Assembly: GCF_018282095.1 (NCBI RefSeq)
Contig: NZ_CP074126.1
Span: 854,501 to 918,500, forward strand
Direction of reading: 5' to 3'
Origin: Pseudovibrio brasiliensis
GTDB lineage: Bacteria > Pseudomonadota > Alphaproteobacteria > Rhizobiales > Stappiaceae
Length of the DNA: 64,000 nucleotides
Of the stretch, positions 1-7,626 are shown one piece after another (the stretch's first letter is position 1; each line of letters begins with the position of its first letter). Below the pieces are notes generated by a model. That model saw only the letters and a program-made list of their open reading frames with translations. It did not search any database and had not been told where the DNA came from. A program made the position numbers and the translations under genes.

Positions 1-653
1 GTCTCCGATCCATTGAGTGCAAGATACCCCATCGGGTTGGCTGACTTCGAGGGAGGCTGCTGCATCAGGCCAGAAAAATTGGGTCGGTTTCCGATGATAA
101 GTGACGTGCGCGCAACTGAAAGATTGGCCGCAGCAGTTGCGGAAGGAGAAGCATTCCCCTGAACGCTCGCACGGGTGATTATGACACTGGCGTTAACGGC
201 TTCAGTTGATCCAGTGAGTAAGGTGGCAGAGAAGGTGTAACGATCTCCATTCTCCGAAATGTCTGAAAATGAGAAATTACAATCACTGCTGGAGTTGTTG
301 CATGTCTTGGAGTGTCCATTGCCATAGTTAGTCCAACTCCCAGAGGTAATAGTAAAAGCAGAATCTGCTGCTAAAGCACCGTTTTTCCGTAGTTGAATTA
401 TGAAAGTTCCACTGCCTGAGTACTCCAATACAAACCCATTTTGAGAATTGGAGTACGTGGAGTAGACGTCGTTGCATACCTCGGCTTCCAGACTAAAAGT
501 AATACGGCCATCATCTGGGCAGGTAACCGTTTGAGCATGGCTCACAGTTAAAAAGCCTCCAGTGAGTTGAAGGCCCGCAATTATGAGTAGATTAAAGAAA
601 AGTGCCTTGATGACTTTGAACATGCCAACTTGGCTTGGAAGGGCAACTTGCAT
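1..653 (-). CDS. Secreted, autotransporter-like protein, N-terminal part (runs off the window)
   Basis: An open frame on the minus strand starts at ATG 653-651 and stays open to base 1, giving at least 217 codons with no stop. The start is chosen because AGGTGA lies four bases upstream; the inner ATG at 623 has no ribosome binding site. After a short leader there is a hydrophobic stretch (LFFNLLIIAGLQLTG) followed by VSHAQ, a plausible Sec signal peptide with cleavage after AHA-like residues. The mature part is rich in Ser, Thr, Asn and Gly, with a few cysteines, and contains ARTSLIIGNRPNFSGLM near the cut end. From memory this motif resembles the linker before the beta-barrel in large alphaproteobacterial autotransporters. 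The barrel itself would lie outside the window, so the class is a guess; export is well supported. Confidence 0.55.
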   Translation of the reverse strand, partial: MQVALPSQVGMFKVIKALFFNLLIIAGLQLTGGFLTVSHAQTVTCPDDGRITFSLEAEVCNDVYSTYSNSQNGFVLEYSGSGTFIIQLRKNGALAADSAFTITSGSWTNYGNGHSKTCNNSSSDCNFSFSDISENGDRYTFSATLLTGSTEAVNASVIITRASVQGNASPSATAAANLSVARTSLIIGNRPNFSGLMQQPPSKSANPMGYLALNGSE

Positions 654-1147
654 GCAATCACCTGCTCTATGAAATCTGACAAGAAGGCTAAGAGCTCAAT
701 GAGCGAATTGTCCTGAAAGCCATTTGTTGGCCAATCGCAAGCTCAACTGATTTTAGACTGATGAAAGCGCGATCAAAAATTCCCAAATATCAGAGTTCCC
801 ACCACTAACTATCAGAAACTAAAGGGTAATATGCGGGGTGTATGCATTTTCTGGCAACTGCGCAGAGCTCTTGGCAGCTGAGGTTGGTGACCTGTCTCAT
901 ATGATCCAAAGATGCGTTGAGTTAGGGCTCTTTACAGCTGAAGACATTGCGAGTGCTGCAGAAGCGAGGTGGATCAAGCTCAATCGATATCTCAGAGATA
1001 AATAAGAATTAGATTGAACAACGAACTTTGAAATCAAACTTCTTTTTTGTATTCAATGCAGCCGCTAGCAGTGACCGGCGTCGTCAGTTTGGGAGGACTT
1101 AGGAGATAACAGAGGGGACAAGAATCATATGAAAGCTTTATGAAGCC
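654..1147. other. Intergenic stretch before the autotransporter-like gene
   Basis: Nearly 500 bases lie between the divergent autotransporter-like gene and the DUF1127 gene. Apart from the short frame at 838-1005 I see no gene. The segment must hold the promoter of the minus-strand secreted protein, but no clear -35/-10 pair could be chosen by eye. Confidence 0.5.
838..1005 (+). pseudogene. Short reading frame, possible 3' remnant of a MazG-like gene
   Basis: A frame opens after a stop at 820 and ends with TAA at 1003-1005. It could start at GTG 838 (55 codons) or ATG 901 (34 codons). The peptide contains EVGDLSHMIQRCVELGLF and then WIKLNRYLRDK. This resembles the C-terminal helix pair of MazG-like all-alpha NTP pyrophosphatases (E-x-x-D ... 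K-x-N-R-Y), but the upstream catalytic helices are absent. It may be a degraded 3' end or a chance frame. No convincing ribosome binding site precedes either start. Confidence 0.22.
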
Positions 1148-1339
1148 TTATCTGATAGATGGTCCTGGCCCTATGTTAGCTCCAATGTCTTTTTGGATGT
1201 GAGCGGGGAGCTCACGTACATTTAGTTGCTTGCGTTTGCGTTTTGCTGGAATGAAAAAACTTCCCAGTATTCTATGTAATAAATTGAAAACATTGACTGA
1301 TAATTTCTCTTTGTGAGTGCCAACGGTGCAGTCTGCCAT
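1148..1339 (-). CDS. DUF1127 domain small protein
   Basis: This 63-residue basic protein ends in a segment (RELPAHIQKDIGANIG) that fits the DUF1127 pattern of a short amphipathic helix followed by an L-x-D-I-G motif. The family is common in alphaproteobacteria. Some members are implicated in stress responses, RNA metabolism or phosphate and carbon turnover, but this copy cannot be assigned a function. The ATG at 1339 follows AGGAG by seven bases, a strong ribosome binding site. It is divergently placed from a LysR regulator with about 97 bases between the two starts, an arrangement often seen for DUF1127 genes and suggestive of control by that regulator. Confidence 0.75.
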   Translation of the reverse strand: MADCTVGTHKEKLSVNVFNLLHRILGSFFIPAKRKRKQLNVRELPAHIQKDIGANIGPGPSIR

Positions 1340-1436
1340 GTGTTTCTCCTGTTGTTGCTGGGAGAATTAATGCCGGAGGTTGCATTTACAGTCCAATTGA
1401 ATGTAGGGATGAAAGCATAAGGAGATTTTATCAAGG

Positions 1437-2342
1437 ATGCCAAACAGCCTGCCTCCACTCAACGCTCTTCGCGCCTTTGAAGCCGCTGCAAGACATTCCA
1501 ACTTCACCCGCGCTGCGGAGGAACTGGGAATGACGCAAGCGGCGGTGAGTTATCAGATAAAAGTGCTCGAAGATCGCACTGGCACCCCCTTGTTTAAACG
1601 GGTGGGAAGACAGGTTGTTTTAACGAAAGCAGGGGCGCAACTTGCGGCAGTTGCAAGTGAAGCTTTCCAGTCTATTCGCGCTGGCTTTTCGGCAGTGCAA
1701 GGGACGCAGGATGGGAGGCTAAAGCTAAGCGTAGTTCCCACCTTCGCCATGAACTGGCTCTCGTTGCGTATCGGAGAGTTCCAGATGGCAAATCCCCAAA
1801 TTGCCGTTCAGTTGGAAACCACTGGTGACATCGTCGACTTTGCATCCTCCGATGTCGATATCGGGATTAGAAACAGTCCCAAAAAGTCGCCCGGATTAAT
1901 CTGTCACAAACTTGCTGAGATTACCTACACGCCCATGCTATGCCCAAGACTTGCAGAGAGTATTGGCGGAGTAAACAAGCCTGAAGACCTCCTGAAACTC
2001 CCCATTATTGATAAGGGAGATCCTTGGTGGAAAAACTGGTTTGAAGCAGCCGGGGTGAACAACCCTGATTTTTCAAACCAACCCGCTTCCCAAATGGGAA
2101 CGCAAACTGTCGATGGAAATATTGCGATTGCAGGGCATGGCGTCGCGATTTTGACACCCTTGTTTCATTCAAGTGCGCTGCGTGATGGCCTGCTTATTCA
2201 GCCCTTCCCATTAAAGTGCACGGCTGAAAATCCAGTGTGGCTGGTTTACCGTGAAAAGCAGAAAAACCACCGGAAAATAAAGCTGTTCCGTGACTGGATA
2301 TTAAACGAAATGGAAATAGACAAAACTTGCTACGCTGTCTGA
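1437..2342 (+). CDS. LysR-family transcriptional regulator, GcvA-like
   Basis: The 301-residue protein starts with the classic LysR winged helix-turn-helix (residues 5-65: LNALRAFEAAARHSNFT, then AAEELGMTQAAVSYQIK). The effector-binding domain follows from about residue 90. The wording LPPLNALRAFEAAARH and the phrase VSYQIKVLED place it in the GcvA/AmpR-like branch. GcvA-like proteins are DNA-binding activators or repressors, often acting on the divergent neighbour; here that neighbour is the DUF1127 gene. AAGGAGA lies about eleven bases before the ATG. The inducer cannot be told from sequence. Confidence 0.85.
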   Translation: MPNSLPPLNALRAFEAAARHSNFTRAAEELGMTQAAVSYQIKVLEDRTGTPLFKRVGRQVVLTKAGAQLAAVASEAFQSIRAGFSAVQGTQDGRLKLSVVPTFAMNWLSLRIGEFQMANPQIAVQLETTGDIVDFASSDVDIGIRNSPKKSPGLICHKLAEITYTPMLCPRLAESIGGVNKPEDLLKLPIIDKGDPWWKNWFEAAGVNNPDFSNQPASQMGTQTVDGNIAIAGHGVAILTPLFHSSALRDGLLIQPFPLKCTAENPVWLVYREKQKNHRKIKLFRDWILNEMEIDKTCYAV

Positions 2343-2829
2343 TCCTGTTTGGCAGACTTTACTGGACAAGCTGGGACAGGTTTCATCCGTGCGGAACTCT
2401 GCTTAAATCGCGTGACTGCAGCATGTGAAACGCGAAGAACCAGATTCTTCAAAATGTGCGTTGGACGGAACTGCAGGTTTTCATTTTTGCAGCTTGCTGT
2501 TTCGATGCGGCCCTCCTGTATGTAGATTTATTTTCTCAATCTAAACATGTAGCGGCAACTTTTAAGGCGTATGTGCCTCTCAAGTGCTTCAGGAGTAGAA
2601 TGCTGTTTCTCGTGTGCTGTATTTTGAGACAGAGCGCCTTTTCCTCGTTCGGGCACTTGAAAAAAATCTTTTCTACGCCTCCAGTCAGCTTTGGAATGCC
2701 ATGCTGAGCTTAGAGGAACTCTACTCTGTACACTCTCAGCCCATGAAGTGCATTCCCGAAAAGTGGAAACCGGTTTTCCTACAAGAATTCACTCCAGCAT
2801 AAATGATCCCAAAACGCTTGGAGAGCGCA
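2343..2829. other. Intergenic region upstream of the cys operon
   Basis: About 490 bases separate the LysR gene from cysG. Two short forward frames (2456-2707 and 2614-2802) have Cys/Phe-rich, non-descript translations, no matching ribosome binding sites and no family resemblance, so I treat them as chance. The region must carry the promoter of the sulfate assimilation operon. I did not recognise a riboswitch or a clear regulator site. Confidence 0.5.
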
Positions 2830-4299
2830 ATGGCTTTGGTAGAGAGCTATAACACACAGCAGGACGAGAGCAATAAACTCGCTGTCTTTCCGACCTTTCA
2901 TAAGGTTGAAGGCAAAATGGTTGTTGTTGTTGGCTGTGGTGATGAAGCTGCTGCGAAAGTGAGGCTTCTGGCGCAAACCAAAGCACACATCCGTGTTGTC
3001 AGCCATGAGCGCCCAAGTGCAGCTCTGGCTGAAGCGGTTGCCGATGCCGATGGTGTTTTCATGCTCAGCCTATTCAACCCGGCTTATCTGGATGGCGCAG
3101 CCCTCGTGTTCGCTGCCACCGATGAAGAGGAGCTGGACCGCGAAATCGTGGAGGCCGCTCGCGAGAAGGGCATTCCGGTCAACGCGGTGGACCGTCCTGA
3201 GCTTTGCGATTTTTACACCGGCGCGATGGTCAATCGCGCACCTGTTGCCGTGGCAATCACCTCAACAGGCGTTGGCCCTGTTTATGCCCGCCACATCCGC
3301 GCGCAGGTAGAAGCTCTGTTGCCTCGGGAGGCCGGTCAACTCGCAAGGTTGGCAGATAGTTTCCGTGCTACAGTTGGCAAGTTGATGCCTTCGGGAAGCG
3401 CACGTCGCCGCTTTTGGGCTGAATTTTTTTCAGGTTCCGTCGCTGCGAACACTTTTGCTGGTGAGACACAAAAGGCCCTTACCGAAGCGCATCGCTTGCT
3501 GAACTCTGAACAGGACCAGAAGGGATACGTCTGGCTCGTGGGTGCAGGCCCGGGAGCGGAAGATTTGCTGACCCTGCGCGCTCAGCGCGTCCTGCAGGAA
3601 GCAGATGTGATTTTCTATGATGCGTTGGTACCGGATGCCGTGGTTTCCATGGGACGCCGCGACGCAACACGCATCAGCGTGGGAAAACGCAAAGGAACGC
3701 ACAGTTCAACGCAAACCCAGATCAACCAGTTATTGGTCTCTGCTGCCAAGTCCGGCAAACGGGTTGTCCGCCTCAAGGCCGGGGATCCGATGGTGTTTGG
3801 CCGGGCTGGAGAAGAGATTGCCGCGCTGCGAGAGCATGACGTGGACTTTGAGGTTGTGCCCGGTGTCACCGCAGCTTTCGCCGCTGCAGCCAGCGCTCAA
3901 ATACCTTTGACATTACGCGGTGTTGCCTCCTCGCTGGTGTTCGCCACCGGGCACAACCAGAATGGAGATGTCCTCCCGGACTGGGCGGATCTCGCGCTCA
4001 ACGGCTCCACAACTGCCGTCTACATGGGCCGCACAGTGGCGGGGAAAGTGGCAAACCTGCTCGCCAAAGCAGGTTTGGACTTATCCACCCCGGTCATGGC
4101 TATTGAGAACGCAGCCCAGACAAAAGAACGCAATTTTGCAGGCACCCTGCAAGACCTCTGTAATTTCGAGCATCACGACAGCGTCACCGGACCCACACTT
4201 ATCGTCATCGGTAAGGCAGTGGCCCACGCAGACCAGTCGCGATCGCTCCCTCTAAGCCCTTACAAATTCGAGAAGTTACCGGCTGTGGTCGCAGCCTAG
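2830..4299 (+). CDS. cysG: Siroheme synthase (multifunctional CysG)
   Basis: CysG converts uroporphyrinogen III to siroheme, the cofactor of sulfite and nitrite reductases. The N-terminal half has a Rossmann nucleotide-binding motif (VVVVGCGD, about residues 31-38) of the precorrin-2 dehydrogenase/ferrochelatase domain. The C-terminal half is a uroporphyrinogen III methyltransferase, with LVGAGPGAEDLLTLRA near residue 234 and VRLKAGDPMVFGRAGEE near residue 312. I place the start at ATG 2830, preceded by GGAGAG at good spacing; an in-frame ATG at 2803 lacks one. The 489-residue length is near normal for the fused enzyme. It is the first gene of the operon continuing into DUF2849, cysI, cysH and DUF934, so the cofactor is made beside the enzyme that uses it. 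Confidence 0.95.
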   Translation: MALVESYNTQQDESNKLAVFPTFHKVEGKMVVVVGCGDEAAAKVRLLAQTKAHIRVVSHERPSAALAEAVADADGVFMLSLFNPAYLDGAALVFAATDEEELDREIVEAAREKGIPVNAVDRPELCDFYTGAMVNRAPVAVAITSTGVGPVYARHIRAQVEALLPREAGQLARLADSFRATVGKLMPSGSARRRFWAEFFSGSVAANTFAGETQKALTEAHRLLNSEQDQKGYVWLVGAGPGAEDLLTLRAQRVLQEADVIFYDALVPDAVVSMGRRDATRISVGKRKGTHSSTQTQINQLLVSAAKSGKRVVRLKAGDPMVFGRAGEEIAALREHDVDFEVVPGVTAAFAAAASAQIPLTLRGVASSLVFATGHNQNGDVLPDWADLALNGSTTAVYMGRTVAGKVANLLAKAGLDLSTPVMAIENAAQTKERNFAGTLQDLCNFEHHDSVTGPTLIVIGKAVAHADQSRSLPLSPYKFEKLPAVVAA

Positions 4300-4310
4300 G
4301 GAGACCCCTG

Positions 4311-4616
4311 ATGAAAACTATTACCGCCAACAGACTGGTCGATGGTGATGTCGTCTGGCTCGGCCACAACGGAGAGTGGGTCAAGTTTGTTGAAGCAGCC
4401 TGGGTTCTGGGCTCCGATGAAGACATGACCAAAGCTTTGGAATTCGCGAAAGCGGGTGAAGAAAAGCAATATGTTCTAGGCACTTACGCGATTGATCTGG
4501 AACTGAAAGACGGCCACCTGCAGCCAAAGGCTCTCAAAGAACGCATCCGCGCTCAAGGCCCAACCACGCGTCTCGATCTCGGCAAACAAGCCGAACGCCA
4601 TTTGCGTTCTGCCTAA
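4311..4616 (+). CDS. DUF2849 protein of the sulfite reductase operon
   Basis: This 101-residue soluble protein matches DUF2849, a small alphaproteobacterial family found almost always next to cysI. It begins MKTITANRLVDGDVVWL and carries a typical central segment with LEFAKAGEEKQYVLGTY. It lies eleven bases after cysG and 26 bases before cysI on the same strand, within the operon. Its biochemical role is unknown; the fixed neighbourhood suggests help in assembling, or supplying electrons to, the sulfite reductase. No cysteines or cofactor motifs are seen. Confidence 0.85.
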   Translation: MKTITANRLVDGDVVWLGHNGEWVKFVEAAWVLGSDEDMTKALEFAKAGEEKQYVLGTYAIDLELKDGHLQPKALKERIRAQGPTTRLDLGKQAERHLRSA

Positions 4617-4642
4617 GTCCTTTTAAATTCTGGAGTATTTCA

Positions 4643-6298
4643 ATGTATCGCTACGACGAATTTGATCGCGACTTTGTCAATCAACGCGTAACCCAGTTCG
4701 AAGATCAGGTCCGCCGCCGCATGTCCGGTGAACTGACTGAAGACGAATTTAAGCCTCTGCGTCTGATGAACGGCCTGTACTTGCAGCTGCACGCTTACAT
4801 GCTGCGCGTTGCTATTCCTTACGGTACACTCAATGCCACCCAGATGCGTAAACTTGCCCATATTGCAAGGACTTACGACAGAGGTTACGGTCACTTTACA
4901 ACGCGTCAGAACGTCCAGTTCAACTGGCCAAAACTTTCTGACACCCCGCAAATCCTGCGTGAACTTGCTGATGTCGAGATGCACGCCATCCAGACCTCCG
5001 GCAATTGTATCCGCAACGTGACCTCCGACCAGTTCGCCGGCGCCGCCGCCGACGAGTTCGCAGACCCACGCGTTTACGCCGAAATCCTGCGCCAATGGTC
5101 TTCTCTGCACCCAGAATTCCTGTTCCTGCCACGCAAGTTCAAGATTGCGATTACTGGTGCTGAACAGGACCGTGCTGCTGTGCAGGTGCACGACATTGGC
5201 CTGCAGCTGACCCGCAATGAAAACGGGGAAATCGGCTTCGTGGTCTTCGTCGGTGGTGGTTTGGGCCGTACGCCGATGGTTGGTCGTAAAGTACGGGATT
5301 TCCTACCAGAAAACGACTTGCTGGCGTACAGCGAGGCAATCTTGCGCGTCTACAACCGCTATGGCCGCCGCGATAATAAATACAAGGCCCGCATCAAGAT
5401 TCTGGTTCATGAAACTGGTCTGGAAGAGCTGAAGCAGGACATCGAAACAGAGTTTGAGGCAACCAAAAACGGCATCCTCAACCTGCCAAATGAAGAAGTG
5501 GTTCGCATCAACGAATACTTTGCGCCACCGTCCTTCGAAGCCCTGCCAAAGATCAGCACCGAGCTGGAAGCAGCTAAGCGTGAAGATCGTGATCTGGCTC
5601 TGTTCTCCAGCCGCAACCTGCATGCTCACAAGGCAGAGGGCTACACATCTGTCACCATCTCGCTGAAGCCAATCGGTGGAGCGCCGGGGGATGCGACCGC
5701 AGACCAGATGGATGTAATTGCTGATGTGGCAGAACGGTTTGGACACAATGAGCTGCGCGTCACACACGAACAGAACCTCGTTCTGCCGCACGTGAAGCTG
5801 CAGGATATCCCTACTGTCTTCAAGATCCTGAAAGCCAACGATCTGGCAGATTCCAACGCTGGCCTGATCACCGACATGATCGCTTGCCCAGGCCTGGATT
5901 ACTGTGCACTTGCAAACGCACGCTCCATTCCGATTGCTCAGGAAATCTCCAAGCGATTTGAAGCGGTTAAGCGTCAGAACGAGATTGGTGATCTGAAGCT
6001 GAAGATCTCCGGCTGCATCAACGCCTGTGGCCACCACCACGTCGGTCATATCGGCATTCTGGGTGTAGACCGCAAAGGCGAAGAGCTCTATCAAATCACA
6101 CTGGGTGGTTCTGCAGATCAGAACACATCCATCGGCAAAATTATTGGTCGCGGCTTCCCGGAAGCAGAGATCACTGATGCCGTTGAAACCGTTGTCGACA
6201 CCTATCTGGCAAACCGACTGGATGAAGAAGAAAGCTTCATCGACGCCTACCGCCGCTTGGGTGATCAGCCATTCAAGGACGCTCTTTATGGAGCATAG
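4643..6298 (+). CDS. cysI: Sulfite reductase hemoprotein (nitrite/sulfite reductase family)
   Basis: The enzyme reduces sulfite to sulfide with six electrons, using a siroheme coupled to a [4Fe-4S] cluster. The cluster/siroheme ligands are visible as CPGLDYC (C-x5-C, about residue 415) and CINAC (C-x3-C, about residue 457). The duplicated ferredoxin-like repeat typical of the family is recognisable, for example GYGHFTTRQNVQFNWP and RVTHEQNLVLPHV. Length (551 residues) is normal. The ribosome binding site CTGGAG lies upstream of the ATG. The context with cysG and cysH argues for sulfite rather than nitrite reduction. Its 3' end overlaps the start of cysH by eleven bases, implying translational coupling. 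No flavoprotein cysJ is present nearby; many alphaproteobacteria use ferredoxin-type donors. Confidence 0.95.
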   Translation: MYRYDEFDRDFVNQRVTQFEDQVRRRMSGELTEDEFKPLRLMNGLYLQLHAYMLRVAIPYGTLNATQMRKLAHIARTYDRGYGHFTTRQNVQFNWPKLSDTPQILRELADVEMHAIQTSGNCIRNVTSDQFAGAAADEFADPRVYAEILRQWSSLHPEFLFLPRKFKIAITGAEQDRAAVQVHDIGLQLTRNENGEIGFVVFVGGGLGRTPMVGRKVRDFLPENDLLAYSEAILRVYNRYGRRDNKYKARIKILVHETGLEELKQDIETEFEATKNGILNLPNEEVVRINEYFAPPSFEALPKISTELEAAKREDRDLALFSSRNLHAHKAEGYTSVTISLKPIGGAPGDATADQMDVIADVAERFGHNELRVTHEQNLVLPHVKLQDIPTVFKILKANDLADSNAGLITDMIACPGLDYCALANARSIPIAQEISKRFEAVKRQNEIGDLKLKISGCINACGHHHVGHIGILGVDRKGEELYQITLGGSADQNTSIGKIIGRGFPEAEITDAVETVVDTYLANRLDEEESFIDAYRRLGDQPFKDALYGA

Positions 6299-7031
6299 TC
6301 AATCACATAAGGCTTCTTTGGAGGCTCAGGTGAAGTTGCTGAACCGGATGTATTCTGAGCGCGATGCTCAGGACATTCTGGAGCATGCGCTTAGGGAGCA
6401 GTTCGCCGGAGAGATTGCTCTGGTGTCCTCCTTCGGCGCAGACAGCTCCGTGCTGCTTCACATGATCTCTCAGATCGATGTCCGTATCCCAGTACTGTTC
6501 GTCGATACCGGCAAGCTGTTTGGTGAAACCAAGCGCTATCGTGACGAACTGGTTGAACAACTTGGCCTTTTGGACGTGCGGGTCATCACGCCTGACCCAG
6601 AAGACCTTGCTGAGAAAGACCCGAAAGGTGCTCTCTGGGCAACTGATACAGATGCTTGCTGCCACATCCGCAAGGTGGTTCCGCTGGCTGAAGCGCTTGG
6701 TGGTTTCGAAGCCTGGATTTCTGGCCGTAAGCGCCATCAGGCCAGCACCCGCGCCAGTCTCGAGCATTTCGAGCTGGAAGAAGGCCGCATCAAGGTGAAC
6801 CCACTGGCAAACTGGACAGCAACTGAGGTGCTTCAGTACGCCAAGGACAACGGCCTGCCTCCGCATCCGCTTGTCGCAGAAGGGTACCCTTCCATCGGCT
6901 GCATGCCTTGTACAGACAAGGTTGCTCCGGGCGAAGACCCACGCTCAGGCCGTTGGCGTGGTCAAAACAAAACCGAATGTGGAATCCACTTCTCAAGTGC
7001 GTCCAAGGGCGGCGCAGCCCAAAGCATCTGA
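6288..7031 (+). CDS. cysH: Assimilatory adenylyl-sulfate (APS) reductase, CysH family
   Basis: This 247-residue thioredoxin- or glutathione-dependent reductase turns activated sulfate into sulfite. The PP-loop motif SSFGADSSVLLHM is near residue 43. The paired cysteines in DACCHIRKV and the later GCMPCT are the four ligands of a [4Fe-4S] cluster. That cluster separates APS reductases (EC 1.8.4.10) from the enterobacterial PAPS enzymes that lack it. The catalytic cysteine sits in KTECGIH near the C-terminus. The real start is ATG 6288, inside the last codons of cysI. A longer open frame reaches back to 6105 but only inside cysI. It is followed after seven bases by the DUF934 gene. Confidence 0.93.
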   Translation: MEHSQSHKASLEAQVKLLNRMYSERDAQDILEHALREQFAGEIALVSSFGADSSVLLHMISQIDVRIPVLFVDTGKLFGETKRYRDELVEQLGLLDVRVITPDPEDLAEKDPKGALWATDTDACCHIRKVVPLAEALGGFEAWISGRKRHQASTRASLEHFELEEGRIKVNPLANWTATEVLQYAKDNGLPPHPLVAEGYPSIGCMPCTDKVAPGEDPRSGRWRGQNKTECGIHFSSASKGGAAQSI

Positions 7032-7038
7032 GGTTCAA

Positions 7039-7569
7039 ATGACAACAGAACTCAAACAGACCACTGAGATCTTCAAGAACGACAAGATCGTTGCGGATGA
7101 CTGGGCTTACATCGCAGATGATGAAGCTCTGCCGGCAGAAGGCAAGCTCATCTTTTCACTGGAGCGCTTTCTGAAGGAAGAACAGCAGCTTAAGCAGACC
7201 AACCTGACTTTGGGTGTTGTCCTGCGTGCAGGTGAAAAGGCAGAGGAGCTTTCTGACCATCTTGAAGCCCTTGAGCTGGTGGCAGTGGACTTCCCTAGCT
7301 TTGCTGATGGCCGTGGTTTTTCCGCAGCACGCATCCTGCGGGATGGCCTGCGTTACGGTGGTGAGATCCGCGCTGTCGGTCCATTCATTCTGGACCAGAT
7401 TGGCTTCATGCTTCGCGTTGGCATCAACAGCTTCGCGCTGGACAACCCGCGTCTGCGTGCGGATTTGGAAGCTGGTAACCTCAATGAGGTGACCGCTTAC
7501 ACCCAACCGGTGTTTGCAAGAAAAGAAGCGCCCGCTGGTACAAGACCATGGGCGCGTCGTCCAATGTGA
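7039..7569 (+). CDS. DUF934 protein, last gene of the cys operon
   Basis: The 176-residue soluble protein belongs to DUF934, another family tied to alpha- and betaproteobacterial cysI/cysH clusters. A recognisable core is VDFPSFADGRGFSAARILR followed by GEIRAVGPFILDQIGFM. The ATG at 7039 sits directly after the cysH stop with a weak AGG upstream. The frame stays open back to 6871 inside cysH, but only this start fits family length. Function is not established; the neighbourhood suggests an accessory role in sulfite reduction. The gene ends 28 bases before a strong terminator. Confidence 0.85.
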   Translation: MTTELKQTTEIFKNDKIVADDWAYIADDEALPAEGKLIFSLERFLKEEQQLKQTNLTLGVVLRAGEKAEELSDHLEALELVAVDFPSFADGRGFSAARILRDGLRYGGEIRAVGPFILDQIGFMLRVGINSFALDNPRLRADLEAGNLNEVTAYTQPVFARKEAPAGTRPWARRPM

Positions 7570-7597
7570 TCAGTGTTTCTTATTTGGAAACAAAGAG

Positions 7598-7625
7598 AAA
7601 AGGCGGGTGACTTACCCGCCTTTTT
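7598..7625. terminator. Bidirectional intrinsic terminator (cys operon / membrane protein gene)
   Basis: AAAAGGCGGGT pairs with ACCCGCCTTTTT around a five-base loop, with T-runs readable on both strands. It sits between two convergent genes and can end both transcripts. Confidence 0.9.
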
Positions 7626-7626
7626 C

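Noticed and set aside
2456-2802. Two short forward frames between the LysR gene and cysG
   Set aside because: Weak starts, odd composition and no homology; treated as non-coding leader.
5303-6094. 263-codon open frame on the minus strand inside cysI
   Set aside because: It is fully antisense to a gene with intact catalytic motifs, has no ribosome binding site and its translation is Cys/Val/Asp-rich without a family.
6105-6287. N-terminal extension of cysH
   Set aside because: The frame only stays open through cysI; family length and the overlap start support ATG 6288.
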